Source: Fictibacillus nanhaiensis (lineage in GTDB: Bacteria > Bacillota > Bacilli > Bacillales > Fictibacillaceae). From it: a stretch of DNA of 64,000 nucleotides. A model generated the notes under the pieces. It ran no database searches. It saw only the letters and a program-made list of their open reading frames with translations, and was not told the origin of the DNA. How positions within the stretch are numbered: the stretch's first letter is position 1; every line of letters starts with the position of its first letter. Of the stretch, positions 14,789 to 23,461 are shown piece by piece. Made by a program: the position numbers and the translations under genes. The stretch lies in contig NZ_JAMBOD010000002.1 of the NCBI RefSeq assembly GCF_023715445.1, positions 62,001 through 126,000 on the forward strand. The letters run 5' to 3'.

Positions 14789-15523
14789 TTATCGGTCTGT
14801 GAAATAGCTTTTGATGATCGCCATGTATTCTCGAACATGGGCCTGTGGAATAGACGAGATTCTAAGCGGAGAGCCTAGACCTTCCGCTTCCATTCCTACA
14901 CGATTAGCAATCATCTTTGTCCGAAATAGATGAAAGTCACTTGTCACGATCAACACTTGATCATCCGGCTGGATCATTTCTTTTGTATATAAAAGATTTT
15001 CGTATGTACTTGTCGCTTTTTCTTCAATCTTTATTCGTTCAGGCTGAATTCCGTTTTCTACAAGGTAGTTTTTCATAATCGTACCTTCACTCGTTGTTTT
15101 GCCGAACCCGAGACCTCCGCTTACGATAAAAGTTACGTTAGGATGGTTGTCCGCGTATGCTAGAGCTTGATCGAGACGTCCTTTTAATACAGCCCCTGGC
15201 CGGTTGTTCTTCGTACCCCCTCCAAGAACGAGGATCGTATCCATTTTCCCAGGTACATTATCTGGATCTGTGTTGGCGGAAGTTAGAATAAGAGTTTCTA
15301 AGGTCGCCGCAAACAGAACAAAAGCTATCACAAGCGTCAGCGTAGTTTTCTTATACGTATTGTATAGGTGCATTGCGGCTTGGTACTTGTAAAACAAAAC
15401 AAAAAAGATAGCACTTAAAAAGAAAAATACAGCAAGTCCCATGTCCATATTTGTTGTTTGAACGAGCATTGCAACTGCATAGACAAAAAAGATCATACTT
15501 AAGATAAGAAAAAGTTTTTTCAT
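14789..15523 (-). CDS. YdcF/SanA family (DUF218) membrane protein
   Basis: A 244-residue protein with three N-terminal hydrophobic helices (about 3-20, 28-46, 62-80) followed by a DUF218 domain: MDTILVLGGGTKNN, VSGGLGFGKTTSEG, EEKATSTYENLLYTKE and VTSDFHLFRTKMIA. Proteins of this family (E. coli YdcF, SanA, ElyC) are linked to cell-envelope processes, and the domain faces outward. ElyC/SanA-type members affect envelope integrity, but no specific reaction can be assigned. Probably an operon with the downstream Cys-rich protein. Confidence 0.85.
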   Translation of the reverse strand: MKKLFLILSMIFFVYAVAMLVQTTNMDMGLAVFFFLSAIFFVLFYKYQAAMHLYNTYKKTTLTLVIAFVLFAATLETLILTSANTDPDNVPGKMDTILVLGGGTKNNRPGAVLKGRLDQALAYADNHPNVTFIVSGGLGFGKTTSEGTIMKNYLVENGIQPERIKIEEKATSTYENLLYTKEMIQPDDQVLIVTSDFHLFRTKMIANRVGMEAEGLGSPLRISSIPQAHVREYMAIIKSYFTDR

Positions 15524-15572
15524 AGATTCGGCTCCGTTTTCGTTTCTAATTTCTAGTATATCTGAAAAAGAA

Positions 15573-15603
15573 AAAGAGCGGAGGTTTTAAGATTCCGCTC
15601 TTT
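15573..15603 (-). terminator. terminator of the exported coiled-coil protein gene
   Basis: AAAGAGCGGA (15573-15582) pairs with TCCGCTCTTT (15594-15603); on the minus strand a T-rich run follows, just after the stop at 15607. Confidence 0.85.
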
Positions 15604-15606
15604 AAA

Positions 15607-16098
15607 CTACTTTTTATTAATATCGGCTTTTTTGATTTCTTGTTCAATTTCTTTTGTGATATCCGTCTTGATTGCTCCCGTTGTTTTTATTGCCTCTTGT
15701 TCCATTTCAGCTGTCTTTTTTTCTACAGCTTGTTCTTTTCGTTTTGTGATTTCTGCCATTTCATCATTGTAGTGTTTTTGCAGTTCTGCTTTCTTGTCAT
15801 TAACAATCAGGTCTTTTTTATCATCTAGCTCTTGTTTTGTACTATTGATAATTTCGTTAACAGTTGTCCTTAAATTCTTCAATAGTGACTCTTTTTCCTT
15901 GTTAAGCTCGCTATCAATTTCTGTTTTAAAGGTATATTCGAGAATTTTTGCATATAAGGCATCAGCAAGCTCTGGTTTTGCTGCAAACACAGAAGTTGTC
16001 CCTACACTCATTGCAAACGTTGCTGCCAAAACTACTTTTGGCCACTTTTTTGTTGCCTTCTTGTTGGTACCAAACTTTTCTTTTCTTGAAATTTCCAT
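15607..16098 (-). CDS. exported coiled-coil protein, function unknown
   Basis: A 163-residue protein. The N-terminus is basic (MEISRKEKFGTNKKATKKW), followed by a signal-peptide-like core PKVVLAATFAMSVGTTSVFA with likely cleavage after VFA-AKP. The rest is a highly charged Lys/Glu helix (DSELNKEKESLLKNL, KQELDDKKDLIVNDKKAELQ, EQAVEKKTAEMEQEA) predicted to form a long coiled coil. Family not recognised. GGGGTA precedes the ATG. It stands alone with its own terminator. Confidence 0.7.
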   Translation of the reverse strand: MEISRKEKFGTNKKATKKWPKVVLAATFAMSVGTTSVFAAKPELADALYAKILEYTFKTEIDSELNKEKESLLKNLRTTVNEIINSTKQELDDKKDLIVNDKKAELQKHYNDEMAEITKRKEQAVEKKTAEMEQEAIKTTGAIKTDITKEIEQEIKKADINKK

Positions 16099-16326
16099 AA
16101 AAAATACCCCTTCCTTTATCTATAGAACGAATAAAAGAAGCGGTCGGTTGCGCTACTAGCTCTGATCATTCCAAGCGCCCACATACAGAATGACCTTCAA
16201 TGCTCCACACTTATTTAATTATATTCTGCTATTAAATTACCATCAGAATAATAGGTTGTAAATAGAGTTTATTAATTTTTACACAGATTACAAATTTTAG
16301 TGAAAACGCATCCTACAAAAGAAAGA

Positions 16327-16389
16327 CGATATCGTCCACCTCAGATGGACAATATCGCCTATAATGTATTTGTCTGGGGTCTGTCCCCC
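16327..16389. repeat. hairpin plus REP palindrome R2, overlapping the end of panF
   Basis: An imperfect 12-bp stem (CGATATCGTCCA 16327-16338 with TGGACAATATCG 16346-16357) is followed by TGTATTTG (16365) and the palindrome GGGGTCTGTCCCC. The REP part lies within the panF reading frame. The hairpin may serve as the panF terminator. Confidence 0.8.
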
Positions 16390-17798
16390 TTTGTGAAACT
16401 CCCCACAATGTAAGCAAAGAACGAAAATACAATCGGCATCACAACGGTATGCATCCCCCAAAGATTTGGATAGTTAAGATGCAGCCACATGTACGAACCT
16501 ACTCCGACGACAATGGATGCAATGGCGCCATTTGCATTTCCTCTCTTCCAATATAACCCCATGACAATCGGCCAGATAAAGGCTGCTTCTAATCCACCAA
16601 AGGCAAATAGATTTAACCAAATCAGCAGATCGGGCGGGTTGATTGCCATCGTAAATACACTCAAGCCAACCACAGCTGTAATACCAAAGCTTAATCTTTT
16701 AACAAAACGCTCTTCTGCATCAGGTTTTATATAATTGATATAAACATCTTTAATAATTGCCGAACTAACGAGTAGTAACACTGAGTCTACTGTAGACATA
16801 ACTGCTGCAAGCGGAGCTGCAAGAACGATGCCGGCTAACCAGCCTGGGAGTACTTCAAGTGCCAAGAGCGGCATAACTTTATCCGGTATTTCAATACCAG
16901 GCAGAATCACTCTTCCAAAAACTCCTGTTAAATGCATTCCCAACATGATAAATCCAACCACAAACGTTCCGATGATCATCGCGCGGTGCATGGCTTTCGC
17001 ATTTCGGTAGCTCATTGCCCGTATTGAAATTTGCGGCAAACCTACAACACCAACACCGACTAAAATCCAAAAAGAAGAAACAAAGAGTGGTGTGAGTGAT
17101 TCATTTGAACCAAACGGAGTGATAAGATTCGGATTCTCAGCACGTAATTCACCCATAATATTTTCGATTCCGCCACCAGCTACAATGGTTCCAGCCAGAA
17201 TGATTACGGTCCCAATCACCATAACTACACCTTGAATAGCATCAGTGATGACAACCGCTCTAAAACCACCTGCAACAACATAAATTAAAACAGAACCCGA
17301 AAAAATGAATAATGCCGTGGTATATGAAACACCAGTAAACGATTCGATGAGCCGTCCCCCACCAACCCACTGGGCAGCCATCGCTGAAAACAGGAAGATT
17401 ACAATACTTAGAGCTGATAAGATAACCACCCACTTGCTTTCATAGCGTGCTTTAAGAAAATCGATAAGTGTAACTGCGTTGATCTTTCTTGCTACAATCG
17501 CAAACTTTTTCCCTAAAACAGCAAGTGTAAAATATCCAGTCACAAGCTGTGCCATAGCTAGCAGAACCCATCCGAGACCGAGCTGATAAGCAGCTCCAGG
17601 TCCTCCAATAAAACTCGAAGCACTTCCGTAAGTAGCCACCATCGTCATCGCGAGAACAAAACCGCCAAGTTCGCGTCCGGCTAAAAAGTAGTCTTGTAAA
17701 AAAGACGGACCGCTTTTAATATGACGCGATGTATAAATGCCCACTAGAAAAACGAGTACTAAAAAGAACGCTAGAGGAAGAATAACATCCCAATTCAT
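16359..17798 (-). CDS. panF: sodium/pantothenate symporter PanF
   Basis: A 479-residue sodium:solute symporter with about 13 membrane helices. Family markers: DYFLAGRELGGFVLAMTMVA, TYGSASSFIGGPGAAY, VYVVAGGFRAVVITD and the PQISIRAMSYRNAKAMHRA loop typical of PanF. It imports pantothenate with Na+. It overlaps the preceding yhdT gene by 4 nt, the usual yhdT-panF arrangement. Its last residues, GDRPQTNT, are encoded by REP element R2, so the native C-terminus was replaced by repeat-derived sequence; this hydrophilic tail is unlikely to abolish transport. Confidence 0.92.
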   Translation of the reverse strand: MNWDVILPLAFFLVLVFLVGIYTSRHIKSGPSFLQDYFLAGRELGGFVLAMTMVATYGSASSFIGGPGAAYQLGLGWVLLAMAQLVTGYFTLAVLGKKFAIVARKINAVTLIDFLKARYESKWVVILSALSIVIFLFSAMAAQWVGGGRLIESFTGVSYTTALFIFSGSVLIYVVAGGFRAVVITDAIQGVVMVIGTVIILAGTIVAGGGIENIMGELRAENPNLITPFGSNESLTPLFVSSFWILVGVGVVGLPQISIRAMSYRNAKAMHRAMIIGTFVVGFIMLGMHLTGVFGRVILPGIEIPDKVMPLLALEVLPGWLAGIVLAAPLAAVMSTVDSVLLLVSSAIIKDVYINYIKPDAEERFVKRLSFGITAVVGLSVFTMAINPPDLLIWLNLFAFGGLEAAFIWPIVMGLYWKRGNANGAIASIVVGVGSYMWLHLNYPNLWGMHTVVMPIVFSFFAYIVGSFTKGDRPQTNTL

Positions 17799-18082
17799 CT
17801 AGATTCACTCTCCTCTTCAGCTTCATCCGTTTCAAAAGGGACTTCTTTAAAGAAGAACTTTACCATTACCCAAACTAAAAGTGTAAATACAATAAAACCG
17901 ACAATGCAGCTATAAAAAAACCACGCCGGAAAACCTAGTATGTAAGTATATTCTTTAACCGGTCTGCCACCTAGTCCGTACGCAAACGCATACCACCAAA
18001 TAAAGTTTAGAAGTGCAAGTACAGTACCCATGATTGCTTCTCTATTTGAGATCCGGTATCGCCAGTCGTTTCCTTTTTTCAT
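17795..18082 (-). CDS. yhdT: YhdT family (DUF997) membrane protein
   Basis: A 95-residue protein with two membrane helices (AIMGTVLALLNFIWWYAFAYG and AWFFYSCIVGFIVFTLLVWV) separated by GGRPVKEYTYILGFP, the YhdT signature. The C-terminus is acidic. It precedes and overlaps panF by 4 nt; the two are paired in many bacteria, suggesting an accessory role in pantothenate uptake, though this is not demonstrated. CAGGGGG lies upstream of the ATG. Confidence 0.9.
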   Translation of the reverse strand: MKKGNDWRYRISNREAIMGTVLALLNFIWWYAFAYGLGGRPVKEYTYILGFPAWFFYSCIVGFIVFTLLVWVMVKFFFKEVPFETDEAEEESESR

Positions 18083-18233
18083 TGTTTAACCCCCTGGACT
18101 TTCCGATAAATATGAATAAAAGCTCCCCCATAACTATGGCAAATTCACAAACTCTTGTCGAGTTCTTTCGACTAATTCATACACTTCTATAAGGTTGGAT
18201 AGATTCCTTTTTTAAGTAGAAAAACATAAAAAA

Positions 18234-18258
18234 GACGAGTACCCTATTAGGACTCGTC
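18234..18258 (-). terminator. terminator of the CotF-like gene
   Basis: GACGAGT (18234-18240) pairs with ACTCGTC (18252-18258); on the minus strand it is followed by a T-rich stretch after the stop at 18271. Confidence 0.75.
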
Positions 18259-18270
18259 ATCTTACATTTT

Positions 18271-18942
18271 TTATTGAAGCGGTGGCTGGTTTTGTGCTTG
18301 TCCGTAAGCGTTCAGCATCCCAGTCATGTCTTGTTGGTTAAGTTGAGGAACCTGATAATAATGATTTTTGTTCTGCCAAATTGATAATTCATACGCCATT
18401 TCAATCCAGTTTGGAATGCCATCAGCAAAAACTCTTCGAAGAACTGGGTTTGTTACTTCTAAGGTAGCCATCCCTCTAATAGATGCATTCGACTTCAGTG
18501 TTCCCAAAATTAAAGAAGATATAGTTTCATCATTAAGTTCTGTAACATTTTGAATTGGTGTTTTTGGTTGAGAAGGCTTTAGTCCATAAATAAAATCATT
18601 ATCTTGATTCATTTGGTAGGATTGGGTGCGCATCGCTGGATCTTTTCCGGTTTGGAAAGCCTGCACACAAGCATTATATTCGTTTGTAATATGTTGATAG
18701 TGACGTTCCATCATCGCTTTTAAATCTGGATCTTGAACGTGCCCTTTACAAATAGTGTATAAATTTAATGTGTTGATTGTTCCGCTGAGCATCTCATGGA
18801 CATCAAACATTTCATGCCCTCCATGATTAAACTGAGCAGGCACTTCTCCTGTTTGCATGTTTTGATGGATAAATTCAGGACTATCTTCTAGTGGTTGCTG
18901 CTGATTTTGGTTTTGGTTCATGTTTGGCTGATTAGGGTTCAT
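18271..18942 (-). CDS. CotF-family spore coat protein
   Basis: A 223-residue protein with an Asn/Gln/Pro-rich head (MNPNQPNMNQNQNQQQP) and then two CotF-like four-helix segments: HEMLSGTINTLNLYTICKGH with HYQHITNEYNACVQAF, and ETISSLILGTLKSNASIRG with NPVLRRVFADGIPNWIEMAYEL. The pattern resembles B. subtilis CotF/YhcQ, ferritin-like spore coat proteins. ACGGAGG immediately precedes the ATG. Expected to be made in the mother cell late in sporulation; no sigma K promoter was pinned down. The organisation supports an endospore-former. Confidence 0.85.
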   Translation of the reverse strand: MNPNQPNMNQNQNQQQPLEDSPEFIHQNMQTGEVPAQFNHGGHEMFDVHEMLSGTINTLNLYTICKGHVQDPDLKAMMERHYQHITNEYNACVQAFQTGKDPAMRTQSYQMNQDNDFIYGLKPSQPKTPIQNVTELNDETISSLILGTLKSNASIRGMATLEVTNPVLRRVFADGIPNWIEMAYELSIWQNKNHYYQVPQLNQQDMTGMLNAYGQAQNQPPLQ

Positions 18943-19177
18943 ATTATTACCTCCGTTTGTGAAAAATACGGAGTTATTTTATGTAGATAGAAGTCATATA
19001 TACATTAATAATGAAATAAACAAAAAAATTTCCGGGGAAATTTGATAGAAATATCGTTAAAAATACATTACTCGACAACAATTTCAAACGGCAATAGTAA
19101 ATCCAACTTTTTAATATTATTAAGAGGATACGTTTAAAATTTCTTTTTCCCTATGGCGTTTTACTCAAAAACATAAA

Positions 19178-19213
19178 GGGAAATAAATTGTTTGGGGACA
19201 GTCCCCATTTCCC
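19178..19213. repeat. REP palindrome R3, upstream flank of the RAYT gene
   Basis: TGGGGAC-A-GTCCCCA (19193-19207) framed by GGGAAAT (19178-19184) and ATTTCCC (19207-19213). It is nearly identical to R1, 53 nt before the RAYT start. Confidence 0.88.
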
Positions 19214-19265
19214 ACATTGCTACTTCTCAGTGTAAAATAAGAATAACCGAAAGGAGGTGAAAGCC

Positions 19266-19817
19266 ATTCCTAGAACGCGGCGCATTTGGTACCCCGATGC
19301 TGTTTACCATGTGACGACCCGTGGAAACCGAAGGGAACCTCTCTTTTACTCCCACTTAGATTTCCACCGATATCTAAAAATTTTAAGTCACTGTGTAAAG
19401 AAGTATTCTGTCCAGCTATTCTCTTATTGCCTCATGTCCAACCACACTCATCTACAAATTCAGTGCAGCATGTCCCCACCTAGTGATTTCATGAAAGAAC
19501 TTAACGAAACATACGCTATGTACTTCAATAAGAAATACGAACTTACCGGTCATGTGTTTCAAGGTAGATATGGAGCTGAATTGATTGAAGACCCTTCCTA
19601 TCTATTAGATACTAGCCGTTACATTCACCTGAATCCGGTTGCAGCAGATCTCGTCATGTTTCCTCTTGAATATCCATGGAGCAGCTACCGTTACTATGTT
19701 ACCCAGGCTGTATGTCCCTTCGTGGAAACCTCAAAGATACTTGGATTATTCCAGAATTCAAAACCTCAATACCGTGAATTCGTAGAAAGCAGGACCTCAC
19801 CGGTAGTAGAACATTAA
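19266..19817 (+). CDS. REP-associated tyrosine transposase (RAYT, Y1 family)
   Basis: A 183-residue Y1-type HUH transposase of the REP-associated class. It contains AVYHVTTRGNRREPLF, the HUH metal site SNHTHLQIQ, and the catalytic-helix region with GHVFQGRYG and SRYIHLNPVAA. The start is most likely ATT at 19266: AAGGAGG (19251-19257) is 8 nt upstream and the product then begins I/M-PRTRRIWYPDAVYH, the usual RAYT N-terminus. The only other in-frame start, GTG 19257, overlaps the ribosome-binding site. REP palindromes R3 and R4 flank the gene. RAYTs are domesticated relatives of IS200/IS605 transposases that process REP hairpins. Confidence 0.9.
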   Translation: MPRTRRIWYPDAVYHVTTRGNRREPLFYSHLDFHRYLKILSHCVKKYSVQLFSYCLMSNHTHLQIQCSMSPPSDFMKELNETYAMYFNKKYELTGHVFQGRYGAELIEDPSYLLDTSRYIHLNPVAADLVMFPLEYPWSSYRYYVTQAVCPFVETSKILGLFQNSKPQYREFVESRTSPVVEH

Positions 19818-19878
19818 CTTCATTTTTAGATTCACATTTCTTTTTCATTCACTCTAAAGTCAATCATAGCAAGGAAAA

Positions 19879-19943
19879 GCCGGTTTTGTCCTCCTCACGA
19901 AGACAAAACCGGCTAAAATGTATTTGACTGGGGTCTGTCCCCC
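19879..19943. repeat. hairpin plus REP palindrome R4, downstream flank of the RAYT gene
   Basis: A perfect 12-bp stem (GCCGGTTTTGTC 19879-19890 with GACAAAACCGGC 19902-19913) is followed by TGTATTTGAC (19919) and GGGGTCTGTCCCCC to 19943, touching the stop codon of the convergent chemoreceptor gene. The stem may terminate both genes. Confidence 0.85.
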
Positions 19944-21916
19944 TAGATTTTAAACTTTCTCACATGGACGCGCATTTGTTCAGCATATTGTTCGAGCTGT
20001 TCTGCAAGTTGATTTAATTGCTCCATAGATGCTGATTGCTGCTCTGTAGATGCGGAAACTTCCTCTGTTCCAGCAGCTGTTTCCTGTGTGATCGCTAATA
20101 TATGCGAAGCATTGTCTAACAGCACATCTTTTTGCTTTGCCATTTCTTCAACGGAAACAATAACATTTTTTAATTTTTCCGAGTTGCCTTGAACCGCATC
20201 TGAAATCGCTGAAAAGGATTGCTCCGTTTCTTCCACAGCTTCACCTTGAGATAGAATGAGCACTGCTGCTTCCTGGACTTGTCCGACTGTTGTTTGAGTG
20301 ACCGACTGCATTTCAGAAATTAAATTGCTGATTTCTTTTAATGATCCTTCTGTCTGTTCAGCAAGTTTTCGAACTTCATCTGCGACAACAGCAAATCCTC
20401 TGCCAGATTCTCCAGCACGAGCTGCTTCAATCGCCGCGTTCAACGCCAACAAATTTGTTTGATTGGCTATCTCGCTAATCGTGTGTACAATCTCCTGAAC
20501 ACTGCCTGACGTTTCATCAAGCTTTTTTATCGATGTAATCATTTCTTTCGTCATTTCGGTTGTTAATAAAGACTTTTCTTTCAAGAAACTTACTTTTTCA
20601 ACTCCCGTTACCGATGCTTGATTCATTTGTAGAGTTGCTTTTTCAATCGCTTCTCCCTTTTCTTGTACTTGAATGATACGATTTGCGAGAACGTTAGCAG
20701 CTTTTGCATTTCCCTCCATCAATTCTGCCTGATGTGATGATCCTGCTGCAATTTGCTGCATTGTCGTTGAAACTTCCTGTGCTGCCGCAGAATTTTCTTC
20801 TGCACTAGCTACTACAGTTTGAGAAGCATCTGTAACATGGTCAGTAATTTGTGCCATCTCACCGATTAACGCGCGCATTTGGCCTGACATTTCAATAAAA
20901 CTATCAGACAATTGGCCGATCTCATCTACTCTATCTATGGAGACACTTGCTTGCAAGTTTCCATTTTTCATTTCATGCATAGCTTCTTGTAACTGTTTCA
21001 CCGGCTTTGTGACTGTTCTAGATAAAAATATAGAGATAATTGCAGCCACTAATAGAGTAAGTAAAAGGGCAATCCCAATTGGCAGGAGAATGACAGAAGC
21101 CTTTTTCTCGAATTCACTTAAAGCAACTGTACCCGCAAGCTTCCAACCGGTCATTTCATTTTTTGTGTAGCTGATTACGCGGTCCTCACCATTTATTTCC
21201 GTAGTGATTACACCTTCGTTTTTTTCGATATTTTTATAATAGGGTTCGTTCGTTGCGCTTTTTCCCAGCTTTTTTGCATTAGGGTGTACCATATAGTTTC
21301 CTGAGTTATCAAGAAGGAGCGCATATCCAGTACTTCCGATTTTCACATTTTGCATCAGTGTCAGAATGTCATTAACAGCGATGTCAATTGCTGCAACCCC
21401 AATAATATCGCCGTTATATTCGACCGCTTTAACAGCCTTTACAACTGGACGGTCTGTAGAAGAATCAATAAAAGGGTCGGTCCAGATGACTTGCTTCGGA
21501 TCTTTTGCAGCTTGCTTGTACCAAGCTGTAAGTGTAAGATCTCTCGCCTGTTCTGAAGGTGCCGGGTATATGATAGCTTCTTTTGTTTCCGAAATAAAAT
21601 AACTGTTCATTATTGCTTCGTTTGAAAGATGATAGTCTTCAAATTTTGAAATAATAAAATCAGGGCTATCTCCTTTTTTAAAAAGCTTTATACCCATTGA
21701 ATCTGAATAAGCTGAGACAAAATCAGCGTTATCTTCTAAAAAACGATTCAGTGATTCATTTAGATCGTGCATTCGGGCAGAGGTATCTTCAGACGAATTA
21801 TCAACAGTTGACTTCATACTAAAAAAGTAGCTCACTCCGCTTACTACTAAACCTGTCATTATTATTAACAATAAAAAAGGCACTAAAATTTGCCTTTGCA
21901 GACTTTTCTTAATCAT
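19943..21916 (-). CDS. methyl-accepting chemotaxis protein with dCache sensor
   Basis: A 657-residue chemoreceptor. TM1 is near residues 9-31; an extracellular dCache-type domain spans about 35-275 ([37 protein letters not shown]); TM2 is near 278-302; a HAMP domain follows; and the signalling domain has the invariant tip [20 protein letters not shown] then [17 protein letters not shown]. It should sense small molecules such as amino acids, like the B. subtilis McpA/B/C group, and signal to CheA/CheW. GAGGAAG precedes the ATG. REP element R4 abuts its stop codon. Confidence 0.95.
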   Translation of the reverse strand: MIKKSLQRQILVPFLLLIIMTGLVVSGVSYFFSMKSTVDNSSEDTSARMHDLNESLNRFLEDNADFVSAYSDSMGIKLFKKGDSPDFIISKFEDYHLSNEAIMNSYFISETKEAIIYPAPSEQARDLTLTAWYKQAAKDPKQVIWTDPFIDSSTDRPVVKAVKAVEYNGDIIGVAAIDIAVNDILTLMQNVKIGSTGYALLLDNSGNYMVHPNAKKLGKSATNEPYYKNIEKNEGVITTEINGEDRVISYTKNEMTGWKLAGTVALSEFEKKASVILLPIGIALLLTLLVAAIISIFLSRTVTKPVKQLQEAMHEMKNGNLQASVSIDRVDEIGQLSDSFIEMSGQMRALIGEMAQITDHVTDASQTVVASAEENSAAAQEVSTTMQQIAAGSSHQAELMEGNAKAANVLANRIIQVQEKGEAIEKATLQMNQASVTGVEKVSFLKEKSLLTTEMTKEMITSIKKLDETSGSVQEIVHTISEIANQTNLLALNAAIEAARAGESGRGFAVVADEVRKLAEQTEGSLKEISNLISEMQSVTQTTVGQVQEAAVLILSQGEAVEETEQSFSAISDAVQGNSEKLKNVIVSVEEMAKQKDVLLDNASHILAITQETAAGTEEVSASTEQQSASMEQLNQLAEQLEQYAEQMRVHVRKFKI

Positions 21917-21998
21917 TTTCTTCCTCCATGTGTGTACTTTTTCTAGGCAGCAAAAAGTATATCGACAGGATGCAACAATTTATTTAACAAAAAAACCA

Positions 21999-22059
21999 AA
22001 AATGTCTTTTCCAAAACGACATTTTCGGCAAATTTGTATTTGACTGGGGTCTGTCCCCC
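21999..22059. repeat. hairpin plus REP palindrome R5
   Basis: AAAATGTC (21999-22006) pairs with GACATTTT (22018-22025); TGTATTTGAC (22035) and GGGGTCTGTCCCCC (to 22059) follow. Unlike R2 and R4, it lies between divergent genes, upstream of both the chemoreceptor and the Spo0E-like gene, so it is not simply a terminator companion. Confidence 0.82.
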
Positions 22060-22170
22060 TATATATGTAAAAAAACGATAGACTTAACACAAAATATGGT
22101 ATATAATTATTGCAAGATTTACCGATATAAAGGTGCAGAAGTGGTTATTATATTTGAGGGGGAATGGACC

Positions 22171-22341
22171 ATGAGCCGAAGTAATGCTCTTGTCTTAACT
22201 ACAGAGATAGACGCCATTCGCACGACCATGTATGAGGTAAGCAAAAAGGTAAGCAGTCTGACTGACCCGTTACTTGTTCAGCTAAGTCAGATTCTTGATG
22301 AGAAGCTAAATAAACTTGATCAAATTAAAGATTGCGCGTAA
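22171..22341 (+). CDS. Spo0E-like sporulation-regulatory phosphatase
   Basis: A 56-residue protein, MSRSNALVLTTEIDAIRTT and so on, ending with LVQLSQILDEKLNKLDQI. The SQxLD motif followed by a helix is the signature of Spo0E-type aspartyl-phosphate phosphatases (Spo0E, YisI, YnzD), which dephosphorylate Spo0A~P and delay sporulation. ATG 22171 has GAGGGGGA about 8 nt upstream; a longer reading frame starting at 22096 lacks a ribosome-binding site. Monocistronic, with a terminator at 22369-22406. Confidence 0.85.
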   Translation: MSRSNALVLTTEIDAIRTTMYEVSKKVSSLTDPLLVQLSQILDEKLNKLDQIKDCA

Positions 22342-22368
22342 AAAGATAAATAATTTAACCAACCATTT

Positions 22369-22406
22369 AACCGGGTCCATCTGCATTGATAGGAAGCCGG
22401 TTTTTT
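22369..22406 (+). terminator. terminator of the Spo0E-like gene
   Basis: AACCGG (22369-22374) pairs with CCGGTT (22397-22402), followed by TTTT. Confidence 0.75.
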
Positions 22407-22440
22407 ATTATATACTAGACTTAATCTATGCTCCTTAAAT

Positions 22441-23388
22441 CTACTTAAACTCTTCCCCCGTCATCACACTCATAAAGTCATTAAAAAAATAGTGATAGTC
22501 AAAATCGAATGCGATCCGGTGCTTTTTTTCTTGTTCGCCAAACTGTATATACGGCCTGATATCTGCTATGCTTTGTCCTCTCGCAATCATTTCATCCCTA
22601 AGTACGATATGTACGGGCAGCGTTTTGAAAGTAAACATATCTTCACGAATACTTGCTATCAACGTAACCGCATCATGGACTGGACTTCCTTGAATGTTGG
22701 GGTTGTTATTTTTATAGAAGTTAAAATAGTAATCAAGCAAAGGCTTTATAAGCGGTGCTTTGCCTTTATAGTCAATATAATTTACCATTTCTGGTGTTAC
22801 GATGGCCCGGTCCGTCACATTCAAAGGAATGATCGTAACGTTAGTAGCATACGTTAGAACCACTCTTACAGCAATCGGATCTCCATGAAAATTCGCCTCA
22901 GATACCGCAGTGACGTTCCCTGGTACCGAGAAAGCACCGCCCATAATATAGTAAGCTTTTACTTTTTTCATCAAGGATTGAAATAAAATAAACATCGTCG
23001 CAAGAGAAGTAAGTCTTCCAATATTTACGATGATCAGTTCATTTTCATATTTTTTAATCAAATTTACGATTTCAAAAAAATTTTCAATAACACCTTCGTA
23101 TACACCTGGTTCAATGGGACCTAACCCGTATTCTCCATGTACTTCAGGATAAAAGGTGGGCTGCTCACCTGTCATCGGCACTTCAGCACCACCAATTATT
23201 TTTACTTCTTTAGGAAAGTTGAACATTTTAGCAATATAATGCACATTGGCAATCGTCTTCTCTCTGGAAACATTACCATAGTCTGAAACAACACCAACAA
23301 TATCGATTTCATCGTTTAAATAAGCATAAGTCAACGCAATCGTGTCATCAATTCCAACATCCCCAAAGATCAAGACCTTTTGCCCCAT
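22441..23388 (-). CDS. nucleoside hydrolase (inosine-uridine preferring family)
   Basis: A 315-residue protein of the IU-nucleoside hydrolase fold. The N-terminal calcium site normally reads DTDPGIDD; here it is FGDVGIDDTIALTYAY, so the first Asp is Phe while the metal-binding third and last Asp are kept. Other markers: VVSDYGNVSREKTIANV, IVNIGRLTSLATMF and the late histidine/aspartate region GSPVHDAVTLIASI. It should cleave the N-glycosidic bond of nucleosides, but the changed motif makes substrate specificity uncertain. Monocistronic. Confidence 0.85.
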   Translation of the reverse strand: MGQKVLIFGDVGIDDTIALTYAYLNDEIDIVGVVSDYGNVSREKTIANVHYIAKMFNFPKEVKIIGGAEVPMTGEQPTFYPEVHGEYGLGPIEPGVYEGVIENFFEIVNLIKKYENELIIVNIGRLTSLATMFILFQSLMKKVKAYYIMGGAFSVPGNVTAVSEANFHGDPIAVRVVLTYATNVTIIPLNVTDRAIVTPEMVNYIDYKGKAPLIKPLLDYYFNFYKNNNPNIQGSPVHDAVTLIASIREDMFTFKTLPVHIVLRDEMIARGQSIADIRPYIQFGEQEKKHRIAFDFDYHYFFNDFMSVMTGEEFK

Positions 23389-23461
23389 AATAAATACCCC
23401 TTTTAGGTTTTTCTTTTATCCTATTAAGAGGCAGTTTGTCTTATGAAATTGTTAATAAAAA

